Below are positions 1 to 9,025 of a DNA stretch of 64,000 nucleotides, piece by piece. Below the pieces are notes generated by a model. That model saw nothing but the letters and a program-made list of their open reading frames with translations, searched no databases and was not told where the DNA came from. The translations under genes were made by a program, and so were the position numbers. The stretch comes from Thiothrix sp. (GTDB lineage Bacteria; Pseudomonadota; Gammaproteobacteria; Thiotrichales; Thiotrichaceae). Position 1 is the stretch's first letter, and each line of letters begins with the position of its first letter. The stretch spans positions 62,001 to 126,000 of the forward strand of contig SSFA01000026.1 in NCBI GenBank assembly GCA_008015155.1, in the 5' to 3' direction.

Positions 1-506
1 AAAGGCTTCACTATGCGCTGACTATGCTCGCCATCTTCACGTTGGTAATAAAGCTCCACATAGCGGCGCTGACCAATGGCATTACGAGCAATATCTAAGG
101 TTTTAGAAATATCGGGGCGTTCACCAAAGCGCAGCACGAATAAATGGTTATTCGTCAGATGGTGGCGTAATTCTTCAGGGATAGCTGCATAGATCTTATC
201 AAGTACAGAATCAGCACTACGCCCCAATTCTGTTCCACCCCAAGCCCGCAGCATACGAGCGCCTAAGACAAGCGCTTCAATTTCGGTTGCAGAAAACATT
301 AAAGGAGGAATATCGAGGGAATAACGCAAGCGATAACCTACCCCAGCTTCCCCCTCTAAAGGTACACCAGAGAGGCTTAAATCCTGCATATCCCGGTAGA
401 TAGTGCGCTCAGAAACCTCTAAGCGCACTGCCAATTCGCGCGCCGTGACTAAACGCTTATTTCTAAGAATTTGGACTAATTGAAACAAACGATCAGCACG
501 GCGCAT
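1..506 (-). CDS. YafY-family HTH/WYL transcriptional regulator (3' part cut by window edge)
   Basis: The reverse strand from the ATG at 506 reads open to the window edge (168 residues visible). It begins MRRADRLFQLVQILRN and carries a DeoR-like helix-turn-helix in residues 1-60, with the recognition helix around SERTIYRDMQDL. A linker follows, and the start of a WYL-type ligand-binding region lies near RRYVELYYQREDG. Proteins of this family are DNA-binding regulators that often sit beside small enzymes or VOC proteins, as here: the VOC gene ends 8 bases upstream on the same strand, so the two are probably co-transcribed. The C-terminal part of the WYL domain lies outside the window. The ligand cannot be inferred. 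Confidence 0.85.
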   Translation of the reverse strand, partial: MRRADRLFQLVQILRNKRLVTARELAVRLEVSERTIYRDMQDLSLSGVPLEGEAGVGYRLRYSLDIPPLMFSATEIEALVLGARMLRAWGGTELGRSADSVLDKIYAAIPEELRHHLTNNHLFVLRFGERPDISKTLDIARNAIGQRRYVELYYQREDGEHSQRIVKP

Positions 507-514
507 TTAACTAA

Positions 515-892
515 CTACTGCATGGAGTGTAGGCCGATCATATTGCCTTCAGTGTCATGAATCATCGCAATATGCCCATGCTCACCAATCGACCATTTGT
601 CTTTGAAGATTTTGCCACCTGCATCGACCGCACGCTGCGCTTCTACCGCGCAATCTTCACAAGAGAAATAGACCAGAGTTCCTGCAAAGCCAGTCGGTAC
701 ACCTTCCATTTTCACCAAAGCTCCCGTCGCACCATAGCCCTGATCATTCATCGCAAAAGCATACATTTGCAGCGACTCTTGCTCTTCACCGGGTATAGGT
801 GACAAAGTGACTTGAAATACCGCTTCGTAAAAAGCCTTAGCGCGTGGCATATCTTGCACATAAATTTCAAACCATCCTACTGGATTGCTCAT
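515..892 (-). CDS. VOC (glyoxalase/bleomycin-resistance) family protein
   Basis: The 125-residue product is one VOC unit of paired beta-alpha-beta-beta-beta modules. It opens with NPVGWFEIYVQDMPRAKAFY, the typical first strand and helix of the PhnB/YdcJ-like group, and ends with the EGNMIGLHS strand that usually supplies a metal-ligand Glu. These proteins are metal-dependent or ligand-binding and very diverse; the substrate cannot be told from sequence. An AGGGAG ribosome site lies 6 bases before the ATG. The YafY-type regulator gene follows 8 bases downstream, which suggests a two-gene unit in which the regulator may control the VOC gene. Confidence 0.85.
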   Translation of the reverse strand: MSNPVGWFEIYVQDMPRAKAFYEAVFQVTLSPIPGEEQESLQMYAFAMNDQGYGATGALVKMEGVPTGFAGTLVYFSCEDCAVEAQRAVDAGGKIFKDKWSIGEHGHIAMIHDTEGNMIGLHSMQ

Positions 893-994
893 GACTATCT
901 CCCTAGTTGTTTATCAAGAGCTTAGTTTAAAACACGGCTCATGACAGCACTATGTCAGGAGGCTGGTAGGAAGATTGAAATACTTCGTTAACAA

Positions 995-1033
995 CCGCCA
1001 GTTGGCGGATGCCTAGTTTTTTCTCTCTAGGCA
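995..1033. repeat. Two adjacent small hairpins between the PhnA-like and VOC genes
   Basis: CCGCCA (995-1000) pairs with TGGCGG (1003-1008), and TGCCTAG (1010-1016) pairs with CTAGGCA (1027-1033). Neither stem is followed by a clear T-run on either strand, so this may be a weak terminator for the PhnA-like gene or a regulatory structure. The rest of the 160-base gap presumably holds the VOC promoter, which I could not locate. Confidence 0.3.
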
Positions 1034-1053
1034 AAGCCGCATAGGCAAAAAAC

Positions 1054-1632
1054 TCAACCAGACTTCTTCACAAATTGAGTTAAGATCACAATCTGCTGAT
1101 CATTTACGCGCCCTTCAATCTGTTCAGCATTGTCCCGTACTAAAGAAATATTGCGCACGGCCGTTCCACGTTTAGCAGTGAAATTCGCGCCTTTCACTAC
1201 TAGATCTTTGATCAGAGTAACTGTATCGCCACTTTGCAGGACTGCACCGTTACTATCACGATGGACTACCGTCTCTTCAGCCGCTGATTTTGACTCAGCT
1301 TGTGCCCAAGCCAAAGTCGCTTCATCCAGATACAAGATTTCTAAAGCTTGTTGTGCCCAGGCTTCACTGGATAAGCGATTTAATAAACGCCAAGCCAATA
1401 CCTGAACAGCTGGCGTTTGGCTCCACATACTGTCATTCAAGCAACGCCAGTGCTGTTGATCTAAGGAAGCTGCTTGAGGCATTTGACTTTGGCAAGTCGC
1501 ACACAGCCACGCACAGTCATCAGCTTGCGCACCTGTTTTTGGTTCTACCACAAAACTCGATAATTGCTCTGATGCTCCGCAAAGTTCGCACTGATTTTGA
1601 CTACGGGCTATTAATTCTGATTCAATCGACAT
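1054..1632 (-). CDS. PhnA-like (YjdM) zinc-ribbon protein
   Basis: The 192-residue protein has an N-terminal zinc ribbon (CELCG near residue 15 and CATC near residue 45) and a C-terminal PhnA domain with the conserved stretch DSNGAVLQSGDTVTLIKDL followed by an SH3-like fold. Despite the name, YjdM/PhnA is not needed for phosphonate breakdown in E. coli and its cellular role is unclear. A longer middle section (residues 50-125) separates the two parts, as in the larger members of the family. The gene sits 19 bases downstream of glmM on the same strand and may be read from the same transcript. Confidence 0.8.
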   Translation of the reverse strand: MSIESELIARSQNQCELCGASEQLSSFVVEPKTGAQADDCAWLCATCQSQMPQAASLDQQHWRCLNDSMWSQTPAVQVLAWRLLNRLSSEAWAQQALEILYLDEATLAWAQAESKSAAEETVVHRDSNGAVLQSGDTVTLIKDLVVKGANFTAKRGTAVRNISLVRDNAEQIEGRVNDQQIVILTQFVKKSG

Positions 1633-1651
1633 AAAAATTACTCAAAAGATA

Positions 1652-2983
1652 TTAGGCAGCGTGACGCACGACATCGGCAATAGCTTCAGCAAGACGTTTA
1701 GTTTCATTACTATCCTCACCTTCTACCATCACTCGAATTAAAGGCTCAGTACCTGAAGCCCGTAATAACACGCGTCCACGCTCCCCTAACTCAGATTCAG
1801 CTTGCTTAACCGCGTCTTGAATCGCTGCAGACTCAGCTAAATTGATGCGCTGCTTGATGGGGACATTGACTAGTTTCTGCGGATATTTACGCATAATTTT
1901 CTTCAAATCATGTAAAGACTTACCGCTATATAGCATCGCCCGCAAGACCTGCAAACCAGCAACAATACCATCGCCAGTGGAGATATGATCACGCACAATC
2001 ACATGCCCTGAGGATTCGCCCCCCAACACACATTGATGTTTAAGCATCAACTCCATCACATAGCGGTCACCAACCTTAGCACGATAAAAAGGTAAACCTA
2101 GACGGGTAATGGCCTTTTCTAAGCCTAAATTACTCATCTGTGTACCTACCACACCTGCTTGCAGAGCTTCACGCCCCCGCTCGTGCGCGATTACGGCCAG
2201 AGCCTCATCACCATCAACAACTTCACCTAAATGATCGACCATAATTAAGCGATCGCCATCCCCATCTAAAGCTAGACCCAAATCAGCGCGATACTTAAGG
2301 ACCGTTTCACGCAAAATAGCGGTGTCTGTCGCTCCACAGTGTTCATTAATATTGAAGCCATTAGGTTCATTGGCAATCGCAATGACTTCAGCCCCTAACT
2401 CACGGAAGACATCCGGTGCTACATGGTAAGTTGCACCATTGGCACAATCCACCACCACTCGTAAACCTTTTAAGGAAAGCTCTGTAGGAAAAGCACGCTT
2501 ACAAAACTCAATATAACGCCCAGCAGCATCATTAATACGTACTGCTTTCCCTAAATCATTCGAGGCAACCGTCATTAGCGGCTTATCCAAATAGGCCTCG
2601 ATTTCCTCCTCAACCTCATCCGGTAATTTCATACCGTCCGCTGAGAAAAACTTCACCCCATTATCATGATAGGGATTATGCGAGGCACTAATGACAATCC
2701 CTGCTGCTGCACGGAAAGCACGGGTTAAATAAGCAACGGCGGGAGTTGGCATGGGGCCTAAGAGACGTACATTGACCCCTGCTGCGGCTAAACCTGCTTG
2801 TAAAGCAGATTCCAGCATATAGCCAGAAATACGTGGATCTTTGCCAATCAAAACGAGTGGATGCTCATCGCCCGCTAACACTTTGCCAGCTGCCCAGCCC
2901 AGCTTGAGTACAAAGTCAGGGGTCATTGGCGCTTGCCCAATCGTGCCACGTACTCCATCCGTACCAAAATACTTTCTAGCCAT
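1652..2983 (-). CDS. glmM: Phosphoglucosamine mutase GlmM
   Basis: GlmM converts glucosamine-6-phosphate to glucosamine-1-phosphate for UDP-GlcNAc, peptidoglycan and LPS synthesis. The 443-residue length is normal. Visible motifs are [10 protein letters not shown] at the N-terminus, the phosphoserine loop [10 protein letters not shown] with the catalytic Ser at residue 101, the Mg-binding DGDGDR loop in the middle and the phosphate-binding RASGTEP near the C-terminus. The order ftsH-folP-glmM is the standard gammaproteobacterial arrangement. An AGGAT ribosome site precedes the ATG, and folP ends 34 bases upstream, so folP and glmM are likely co-transcribed. Confidence 0.97.
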   Translation of the reverse strand: MARKYFGTDGVRGTIGQAPMTPDFVLKLGWAAGKVLAGDEHPLVLIGKDPRISGYMLESALQAGLAAAGVNVRLLGPMPTPAVAYLTRAFRAAAGIVISASHNPYHDNGVKFFSADGMKLPDEVEEEIEAYLDKPLMTVASNDLGKAVRINDAAGRYIEFCKRAFPTELSLKGLRVVVDCANGATYHVAPDVFRELGAEVIAIANEPNGFNINEHCGATDTAILRETVLKYRADLGLALDGDGDRLIMVDHLGEVVDGDEALAVIAHERGREALQAGVVGTQMSNLGLEKAITRLGLPFYRAKVGDRYVMELMLKHQCVLGGESSGHVIVRDHISTGDGIVAGLQVLRAMLYSGKSLHDLKKIMRKYPQKLVNVPIKQRINLAESAAIQDAVKQAESELGERGRVLLRASGTEPLIRVMVEGEDSNETKRLAEAIADVVRHAA

Positions 2984-3017
2984 TACTAAAATCCTGCTTA
3001 TGCTCTTAGGGCTGCTT

Positions 3018-3824
3018 TTATAGCACAGCTTGAGCTATTTTTAATGCTTCAACAGTAGCTGCAACATCATGCACCCGCACAATTTTTGCACCTTTCACCG
3101 CCGCAATTACTGCAGCCGCCACGCTACCTTGGATACGCTCAGCAGCTGGACGACCGCCTAACAAAGCCCCAATCATCGCCTTACGAGATACACCTACAAG
3201 AAGCGGCAACTTGAAAACTGCAAAAGACTGTAAATTGCGAAAGAGACTCAGGTTATGCTCTAGATTTTTTCCAAAGCCAAATCCCGGGTCTAAAATGAGG
3301 CGCTCGCGCGCAATACCTGTTTGTACACATGCATCAATGCGCTCTTGGAAAAACTGACTGACTTCTTGCACTACATCTACATAGTACGGTGCTTGTTGCA
3401 TGGTACGTGGTTGACCCTGCATATGCATTAAACAGATGAGAGCATCCGTTTGCACACAAACTTCCAAAGCGCCTGGCTCTTGTAAAGCGCGAATATCGTT
3501 AATCAACTCAACTTTGTACTCTAAAGCTGCCCGCATGACTGCTGGTTTACTGGTGTCGACTGAAAGTGGAATCTCAAAACGCTCACGAATAGCCGCGACC
3601 ACAGGAATAACACGTTGTAACTCCTCATCAGTTTGCACATCTTGAGCACCTGGGCGAGTTGATTCTCCACCGATATCAATAATGTCTACACCCGCTTGAA
3701 TCATAGCCTCAGCCTGTTGCAGAGCTGCATCCAAACTATAAAAGCACCCACCATCCGAAAATGAGTCTGGTGTGACATTCAAAATACCCATGACTTGCGT
3801 GCGCGCGCTGCTCAAATCAAGCAT
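3018..3824 (-). CDS. folP: Dihydropteroate synthase FolP
   Basis: FolP joins 7,8-dihydropterin pyrophosphate to p-aminobenzoate in folate synthesis and is the sulfonamide target. The 268-residue TIM barrel shows both diagnostic signatures: [14 protein letters not shown] near residue 13, and [11 protein letters not shown] around residue 50. [12 protein letters not shown] and the C-terminal VRVHDV (KIVRVHDV) pterin/phosphate elements are also present. A GGAG ribosome site lies 7 bases before the ATG. The gene is separated from ftsH by a terminator-like hairpin, so part of its expression may come from read-through or from a promoter inside the 66-base gap. Confidence 0.97.
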   Translation of the reverse strand: MLDLSSARTQVMGILNVTPDSFSDGGCFYSLDAALQQAEAMIQAGVDIIDIGGESTRPGAQDVQTDEELQRVIPVVAAIRERFEIPLSVDTSKPAVMRAALEYKVELINDIRALQEPGALEVCVQTDALICLMHMQGQPRTMQQAPYYVDVVQEVSQFFQERIDACVQTGIARERLILDPGFGFGKNLEHNLSLFRNLQSFAVFKLPLLVGVSRKAMIGALLGGRPAAERIQGSVAAAVIAAVKGAKIVRVHDVAATVEALKIAQAVL

Positions 3825-3841
3825 TTCTCGGCTCCAAAAAG

Positions 3842-3867
3842 AAAGGCGTGGAATAATCCACGCCTTT
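3842..3867 (-). terminator. Rho-independent terminator after ftsH
   Basis: Minus-strand stem AAAGGCGTGG / CCACGCCTTT (10 perfect pairs, 6-base loop), followed on that strand by CTTTTT. It lies between the ftsH stop and the folP ribosome site, so it would end or attenuate ftsH transcription. Confidence 0.75.
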
Positions 3868-3890
3868 ATAACTTAAGAACTTAGCTCTAC

Positions 3891-5816
3891 TTAGTGTGAG
3901 CCTGCAGGATCCCCCACCACATCACCCGAACCCGTTGTAGGTAGACGTACTGAAGGTGGATTGCCCTTACTATTATCATCAGTCTCTGTCCAATCTGCGG
4001 GTGGTTTCGGCTCTTCACCACGCATGATGGCATCAATCTGATCACGGTCGATGGTTTCATACTTCATCAAAGCATTCGACATAGCATGCAGCTTATCCAT
4101 ATTATCAATTAGGATTTGCTTAGCACGTGAATAGTTACGCTCAATCACACCACGAATTTCTTCATCAATGGCATGAGCCGTATCATCTGACATTTGCTTA
4201 TGCTGAGTCACTGTACGACCTAAGAACACCTCGCCTTCATCTTCAGAATAGGCTAATGGCCCCATACGATCAGACAAGCCCCATTTAGTCACCATATTGC
4301 GTGCAATATCTGTAGCACGTTCGATGTCGTTTGAAGCACCCGTAGTGACACGTTCAGCACCGAAGATTAACTCTTCAGCAATACGACCACCATATAAGCT
4401 AGAAATCTTACTTTCTAAACGCTGCTTGCTATTGCTGTAACGATCCTCTACAGGTAGGAACATGGTTACACCTAAAGCACGGCCACGTGGAATAATAGTA
4501 ACTTTGTAGACTGGGTCTTCTTCTGGCACGTTAAGGCCGACAATCGCATGGCCTGCTTCATGATAAGCAGTCATCCGTTTTTCTTCCTCATTCATAACCA
4601 TTGACTTACGCTCAGAACCCATCATGATTTTGTCTTTAGCTTTTTCAAACTCAATCATGTCTACGGTGCGCTTATTAGAACGCGCAGCAAATAAAGCTGC
4701 TTCATTCACTAAGTTAGCCAAATCAGCACCTGAGAAGCCAGGTGTGCCACGTGCGATCAAACTTGGCTTTACATCATCACCTAAGGGCACTTTACGCATA
4801 TGTACTTTCAAAATCTGCTCACGGCCACGTACATCAGGCAAAGGCACGACCACTTGACGGTCAAAACGGCCTGGACGCAATAAAGCAGGATCAAGCACAT
4901 CAGGACGGTTAGTCGCAGCAATCACAATAATGCCTTCACTACCTTCGAAACCATCCATTTCAACCAGCAATTGGTTTAAGGTTTGCTCACGTTCATCATG
5001 CCCACCACCTAAACCAGCGCCACGTTGACGACCGACCGCATCAATCTCATCGATGAAAATAATGCAAGGTGCATGCTTTTTCGCCTGCTCAAACATGTCC
5101 CGTACACGGGAAGCACCAACGCCTACGAACATTTCAACGAAATCTGAACCCGAAATGCTAAAGAAAGGGACTTTCGCTTCGCCAGCAATGGCTTTAGCTA
5201 ATAAAGTTTTACCGGTACCGGGTGAGCCTACCATCAGCACACCACGCGGAATCTTCCCACCTAGCTTTTGGAATTTACTAGGATCGCGTAAGAACTCAAC
5301 TAACTCAGCAACTTCTTCTTTAGCCTCATCACAACCTGCGACATCATTGAAATTAACTTTGACTTGGTCTTCCGTCATCATGCGTGCACGGCTTTTACCG
5401 AAGGACATGGCTCCACGCCCACCGCCACCACCTTGCATCTGGCGCATGATATAAATCCAAAGGCCAATGATAAGGAGGAAAGGAACCCAACTAATCACAA
5501 TGTCCCAGAAAATAGAGCGCTCTTCAGGTGCGGCAGCAGTTACTTTCACATCGTTAGCTAACAAATCGCTAACCATTTGTGGATCATCTGGCGGCGTATA
5601 AGTGGTGAAGCGCTCGCCATTGGTGGTCACACCGATAATTTTCTGCCCTCTAATATCTACTTCTTTAACATTCTTACTGCGTACATTTTGTAAGAAATCA
5701 GAATAAGACATAGCGGAAGCTTGATGACCAGGCTGTACGCTAAATTTGCTGAATACTGCAATCAGGACGAAAGCAATCACAGCCCAGATGAGCAAATTTT
5801 TGGTTAAATCATTCAA
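3891..5816 (-). CDS. ftsH: ATP-dependent zinc metalloprotease FtsH
   Basis: FtsH is the hexameric inner-membrane AAA protease that degrades misfolded membrane proteins and regulators such as LpxC. The 641 residues show a first membrane helix (about 7-23), a periplasmic domain, a second helix (about 108-125), the AAA module and the zinc protease domain. In the AAA module the Walker A is GSPGTGKT at 197-204, the Walker B is IIFIDEIDA around 252-260, and the SRH is RPGRFDRQ. The zinc site is HEAGH at 419-423. The Walker A has Ser where E. coli has Pro. The tail (about 600-641) is acidic and flexible, as usual. A GGAG ribosome site precedes the ATG. The gene lies downstream of rlmE on the same strand. 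Confidence 0.98.
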   Translation of the reverse strand: MNDLTKNLLIWAVIAFVLIAVFSKFSVQPGHQASAMSYSDFLQNVRSKNVKEVDIRGQKIIGVTTNGERFTTYTPPDDPQMVSDLLANDVKVTAAAPEERSIFWDIVISWVPFLLIIGLWIYIMRQMQGGGGGRGAMSFGKSRARMMTEDQVKVNFNDVAGCDEAKEEVAELVEFLRDPSKFQKLGGKIPRGVLMVGSPGTGKTLLAKAIAGEAKVPFFSISGSDFVEMFVGVGASRVRDMFEQAKKHAPCIIFIDEIDAVGRQRGAGLGGGHDEREQTLNQLLVEMDGFEGSEGIIVIAATNRPDVLDPALLRPGRFDRQVVVPLPDVRGREQILKVHMRKVPLGDDVKPSLIARGTPGFSGADLANLVNEAALFAARSNKRTVDMIEFEKAKDKIMMGSERKSMVMNEEEKRMTAYHEAGHAIVGLNVPEEDPVYKVTIIPRGRALGVTMFLPVEDRYSNSKQRLESKISSLYGGRIAEELIFGAERVTTGASNDIERATDIARNMVTKWGLSDRMGPLAYSEDEGEVFLGRTVTQHKQMSDDTAHAIDEEIRGVIERNYSRAKQILIDNMDKLHAMSNALMKYETIDRDQIDAIMRGEEPKPPADWTETDDNSKGNPPSVRLPTTGSGDVVGDPAGSH

Positions 5817-5875
5817 GAGACTATCTCCATTTCCGGTCTATTGACCCTCAAGCTACCTTACAGGTTTTTGTCATA

Positions 5876-6496
5876 TTACACCAAAAACCCTTGTCCAAGC
5901 ACATAAACTTCACGACTACGGGGTCTTGAGGCAGCTGGTTTGCGAATTTTTACGGTTTTGAAATGCCGGCGAACTTCTTGTAAAAACTTATCCGAGCCAT
6001 CACCTTGAAACAGCTTTACTAAAAAAGCTCCACCCGGTTTTAAAACTTGCTGTGCCATCTCTAAGGCTAACTCACATAAGTAAATGGCACGGGGTTGATC
6101 CACAGCATCCATACCACTCATATTGGGGGCCATATCAGAAAGTACAAGGTCTGCTTTTTCATCACCTAATAAATTAAGCAGTTCTGCCAACACTGCATCT
6201 TCTCGAAAATCCCCTAATACAAACTCGACATTGGGAATGGGATCAATCGGCAAAATATCACTTGCCACGACTCGCCCCGTACGTCCAACCAATTGCACAG
6301 CTACTTGGCTCCAACCACCCGGTGCTGCACCTAAATCCACCACTTTAGTGCCTGGACGTAACAAATGATCCTTATCTTGAATTTCCTTGAGCTTATAAAC
6401 AGCCCGCGAACGATAGCCTTCTTGCTGAGCTTTTTTCACATACTCATCATCAAAATGCTCACGTAACCATTTGTGACTGCTTTTGCTTCTTGCCAT
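5876..6496 (-). CDS. rlmE: 23S rRNA 2'-O-ribose U2552 methyltransferase RlmE (FtsJ)
   Basis: RlmE methylates U2552 in the 23S A-loop late in 50S assembly. The 206-residue protein carries the SAM-binding signature [13 protein letters not shown] near residue 55. The K-D-K-E catalytic set is visible: Lys in [11 protein letters not shown], Asp in [12 protein letters not shown], Lys in FLVKLFQG and Glu in SREVYVLG. It heads the rlmE-ftsH-folP-glmM run and is divergent from yhbY across a 47-base gap, the arrangement known from E. coli. Confidence 0.97.
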   Translation of the reverse strand: MARSKSSHKWLREHFDDEYVKKAQQEGYRSRAVYKLKEIQDKDHLLRPGTKVVDLGAAPGGWSQVAVQLVGRTGRVVASDILPIDPIPNVEFVLGDFREDAVLAELLNLLGDEKADLVLSDMAPNMSGMDAVDQPRAIYLCELALEMAQQVLKPGGAFLVKLFQGDGSDKFLQEVRRHFKTVKIRKPAASRPRSREVYVLGQGFLV

Positions 6497-6543
6497 ACTA
6501 TCAACTTACTACTTAAACTCGCGCCTTTTTGGGAAGAACGGTT

Positions 6544-6846
6544 ATGGAACTCACGGACGCACAAAGAAAGCGCTTGAAAGGTTTAGCGCATGCTCTCCAT
6601 CCTATTGTCTTAATTGGACAACAGGGACTTAAAGATACCATCTTGGTCGAACTAAATAATGCTTTGGAATATCATCAGTTAGTAAAAATTAAAATAAATG
6701 CAGGTGACAGAGAGTTAAGAAACCAGATACTCGAGCAAATACTTGAGCATGCTAAAGAGGCGATTTTAATCCAGCAAATTGGTAATACTGCTGTACTATA
6801 CCAACGTAATCCCGATCGCCCTTATTTACTCTCTTCCTCTCAATAA
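6544..6846 (+). CDS. yhbY: CRS1-YhbY domain RNA-binding protein YhbY
   Basis: The product has about 100 residues and is a single CRM (CRS1-YhbY) domain, a KH-like fold that associates with pre-50S particles. MELTDAQRKRLKGLAHALHP and VLIGQQGL, which contains the GxxG-type loop, are characteristic. I place the start at the ATG at 6544 because GGAAG lies just upstream and the family begins there. An in-frame TTG at 6529 is less likely. The gene is divergent from rlmE, a conserved pairing of two ribosome-assembly genes. Confidence 0.93.
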   Translation: MELTDAQRKRLKGLAHALHPIVLIGQQGLKDTILVELNNALEYHQLVKIKINAGDRELRNQILEQILEHAKEAILIQQIGNTAVLYQRNPDRPYLLSSSQ

Positions 6847-6862
6847 AGCCAAGGGCTTTATT
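6842..6862. repeat. Hairpin overlapping the yhbY stop
   Basis: AATAAAGCC (6842-6850) pairs perfectly with GGCTTTATT (6854-6862) around a 3-base loop and includes the yhbY stop codon. No T-run follows on the plus strand, so termination is uncertain. It may stabilise the mRNA end. Confidence 0.4.
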
Positions 6863-6875
6863 AGCCCAAAATAAA

Positions 6876-6905
6876 AAAGGCCTGCATATTTGAATGCAAG
6901 CCTTT
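6876..6905 (-). terminator. Terminator of the tRNA-Ser/tRNA-Arg transcript
   Basis: On the minus strand AAAGGCTTGCAT pairs with ATGCAGGCCTTT (11 of 12 pairs plus one mismatch or wobble) around a 6-base loop and is followed by TTTATTTT. It lies immediately downstream of tRNA-Arg. Confidence 0.75.
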
Positions 6906-6911
6906 GATGTA

Positions 6912-6988
6912 TGGCGCGTCCAGAAGGATTCGAACCTCCGACCGCCTGGTTCGTAGCCAGGTACTCTATCCAACTGAGCTATGGACGC
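6912..6988 (-). tRNA. tRNA-Arg (anticodon ACG)
   Basis: The minus strand folds into a complete cloverleaf of 77 bases: acceptor GCGTCCA / TGGACGC, D-arm with AGCTCAGTTGGATAGAG, anticodon stem CCTGG / CCAGG around CTACGAA, and T-arm GGTTCGAATCC. CCA is encoded. Anticodon ACG (read as ICG) decodes CGU/CGC/CGA. It follows tRNA-Ser in the conserved csrA-serV-argV arrangement. Confidence 0.97.
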
Positions 6989-7071
6989 TTTCTGAAGGCG
7001 CGTATTCTGCGCATTTCAATTGAGTAGGTCAAGAATTTTTTTGAATTTCTTTTCACTACTCAGTTCATAAA

Positions 7072-7162
7072 TGGCGGAGAGGGCGGGAGTCGAACCCGCG
7101 ATGAGCTTTTGGCCCATGCTCCCTTAGCAGGGGAGTGCCTTCGGCCTCTCGGCCACCTCTCC
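7072..7162 (-). tRNA. tRNA-Ser (anticodon GCT)
   Basis: 91 bases including encoded CCA. It is a class II tRNA with acceptor GGAGAGG / CCTCTCC, anticodon stem CTCCC / GGGAG around CTGCTAA, a long variable arm (GCATGGGCCAAAAGCTCATC region) and T-arm GGGTTCGACTCCC. Anticodon GCT decodes AGU/AGC. It lies 68 bases beyond csrA. Confidence 0.97.
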
Positions 7163-7230
7163 GTACAGAGAAAATCATGTCTATTTATGAAGGCCGCAAG
7201 AATACATGGCTTGCAGGCTTTGGTAAAGAG

Positions 7231-7431
7231 TTAATTTGAATTTTCTTCAATCACTGCTGGTTCTGTGCTTTCATGGTGAATTCGCTCGTAAATTTCTTCC
7301 CGATGAACAGCAACATCTTTCGGTGCATTAATGCCTAGGCGCACTTGATTACCTTTGACTCCTAATACAGTGACGCTGACTTCGTCGCCAATCATCAGGG
7401 TTTCCCCTACCCTACGAGTCAATATCAACAT
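7231..7431 (-). CDS. csrA: Carbon storage regulator CsrA (RsmA)
   Basis: CsrA is a dimeric RNA-binding protein that recognises GGA motifs in mRNA leaders and controls carbon metabolism, motility and biofilm formation. The 66-residue product begins [16 protein letters not shown] and holds the conserved [18 protein letters not shown] and EEIYERI elements. The RNA-contacting Arg44 lies in VAVHREEI. The ATG at 7431 has GGAG 9 bases upstream. An in-frame upstream ATG at 7446 would add five residues and lacks such a site. Its neighbours (alaS-lysC before, tRNA-Ser after) match the classical order. Confidence 0.97.
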   Translation of the reverse strand: MLILTRRVGETLMIGDEVSVTVLGVKGNQVRLGINAPKDVAVHREEIYERIHHESTEPAVIEENSN

Positions 7432-7564
7432 AACGCAAATCTCCATATCGCTGCATTTAATTCACCGAACTTCTTACAGAGTCTATGACCCCAATACTCA
7501 GAACAGCGGTTAGTTGCTTAACATTCCCACATAGCGACTGAACTGAGCCTTAACTTTTATACTC

Positions 7565-7604
7565 CCTGTTGTACTTTTACCATTAAGTGGTAAAAAGCAA
7601 CAGG
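7565..7604. promoter_or_regulatory. Long near-perfect hairpin in the csrA leader
   Basis: CCTGTTGTACTTTTACCA (7565-7582) faces TGGTAAAAAGCAACAGG (7588-7604) around a 5-base loop: about 16 pairs with one small internal mismatch. It lies 134 bases before csrA, between csrA and the lysC terminator. No T-run follows on the minus strand, so it is probably a leader structure or protein site rather than a terminator. Confidence 0.5.
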
Positions 7605-7649
7605 AAATTATTTAATATTTAAAGACTTTTTTCTGAAAGAGCTCATAGC

Positions 7650-7687
7650 AAAGCCGCCACAGCTAAGGTCTTAACTGGGCGGCTTTT
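7650..7687. terminator. Terminator-like hairpin after lysC
   Basis: AAAGCCGCC (7650-7658) pairs with GGCGGCTTT (7678-7686), 9 perfect pairs with a 19-base loop. It sits 28 bases beyond the lysC stop. The minus-strand T-run is short (TTTG), so efficiency may be modest; on the plus strand the stem is followed by TTTT. Confidence 0.6.
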
Positions 7688-7714
7688 AAAAGGAAATAGA
7701 TTATAAATCTGTAA

Positions 7715-8947
7715 TTAAGCTGATAAGCCAAAGGCCTTATGCAATACACGAACCGCTAGCTCTAGATACTTCTCATCGATGACGACAGCCACTTTGATTT
7801 CAGAAGTAGAAATCATATGAATATTGATACCTTCGTCAGCTAGTACTTTAAACATCTTACTAGCTACACCCGCATGTGAACGCATACCCGCACCGACGAT
7901 AGCCACTTTAGCAATATTTTCATCGCCTTCCCAAGCACTTGCACCTAAAGCTTCACAGGTGCGTGCTAGGATTTGCGTAGCTTTGTTGTAGTCGTTTCTG
8001 TGTACTGTGAAAGTGAAATCTGTAGTGCCGCCAGCCCCACCTACTCCTACATTTTGCACAATCATGTCGACTTCAACATTAGCTTCCGAAATAGGCCCTA
8101 GGATTTGATAAGCCACGCCAGGACGGTCTGGAACACCTTTAACTGTTAATTGCGCTTCATCACGATTAAAAGCTATCCCACGAACCGATACTTCTTCCAT
8201 TACTTCATCCTCACGAGTGACTAATGTGCTTTTGCCTTCATCGTTTTCATCGAAGCTAGACAGCACACGAATAGGCATATCATATTTATAAGCAAACTCT
8301 ACCGACCGGATTTGCAAGACTTTAGAGCCTTGGCTTGCCATTTCTAGCATTTCTTCCAAACTTAAAATGGGAATATGCTTAGCTTTTGGCTCAATCCGTG
8401 GATCAGTGGTATAAACCCCATCGACATCGGTATAAATTTGGCATTCATCCGCTTTTAGCGCCACTGCTAAGGCGACACCTGTAGTATCAGAACCACCACG
8501 CCCTAAAGTGGTAATGCTGCCATCAGCCGTGACACCTTGGAAGCCAGCAACAACAACGACCTTACCCTCGCTCAGATCTTTGCGAATGGCAGAACCATCA
8601 ATGTCCATGATGCGCGCTTTAGTATGTGCATCATCAGTTAGAATACGCACTTGACCGCCCGTATAAGAGCGTGCAGGCTGACCTTTTTTCTCTAAGGCCA
8701 AGGCCAATAAACCAATAGTAACTTGCTCGCCCGTGGCTAAAATAGCGTCTTTCTCACGTTCAGAACCCGTTGGATTTACCGCATTAATCAGAGCAACCAG
8801 CTTATTGGTTTCTCCTGACATTGCAGAAACCACCACCACGACATCATTACCCTTTTGCCGCCAACGGATGACCCGATCAGCCACCGCCGCTATGCGCTCC
8901 GGCGAACCGACCGAGGTACCGCCGTATTTTTGTACGATCAGTGCCAT
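7715..8947 (-). CDS. lysC: Aspartate kinase LysC (feedback-regulated, ACT domains)
   Basis: Aspartate kinase phosphorylates aspartate, the first step to lysine, threonine, methionine and diaminopimelate. The 410-residue protein has the kinase motif VQKYGGTSVG at residues 5-14, the GRGGSDTTG and QIYTDVDGVYTTDPR elements, and two C-terminal ACT domains from about residue 265 (LTVKGVPDRPGVAYQI; VAIVGAGMRSHAGVASKMF) that bind inhibitory lysine or threonine. It is monofunctional, with no homoserine dehydrogenase fusion. The position between alaS and csrA is common in pseudomonads and relatives. Confidence 0.96.
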   Translation of the reverse strand: MALIVQKYGGTSVGSPERIAAVADRVIRWRQKGNDVVVVVSAMSGETNKLVALINAVNPTGSEREKDAILATGEQVTIGLLALALEKKGQPARSYTGGQVRILTDDAHTKARIMDIDGSAIRKDLSEGKVVVVAGFQGVTADGSITTLGRGGSDTTGVALAVALKADECQIYTDVDGVYTTDPRIEPKAKHIPILSLEEMLEMASQGSKVLQIRSVEFAYKYDMPIRVLSSFDENDEGKSTLVTREDEVMEEVSVRGIAFNRDEAQLTVKGVPDRPGVAYQILGPISEANVEVDMIVQNVGVGGAGGTTDFTFTVHRNDYNKATQILARTCEALGASAWEGDENIAKVAIVGAGMRSHAGVASKMFKVLADEGINIHMISTSEIKVAVVIDEKYLELAVRVLHKAFGLSA

Positions 8948-8976
8948 GACTTACCTTCAATCTATAAAAATGACTA

Positions 8977-8994
8977 CCCCCTCAATGGAGGGGG
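8977..8994 (-). terminator. GC-rich hairpin between alaS and lysC
   Basis: CCCCCTC and GAGGGGG form a 7-pair stem with a 4-base loop 32 bases past the alaS stop. The minus strand continues TAGTCATTTTT, a weak and displaced T-run, so this is a possible partial terminator. Confidence 0.5.
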
Positions 8995-9025
8995 CTAGAA
9001 CTATAAACTTTTTTTCAAAGAAATA

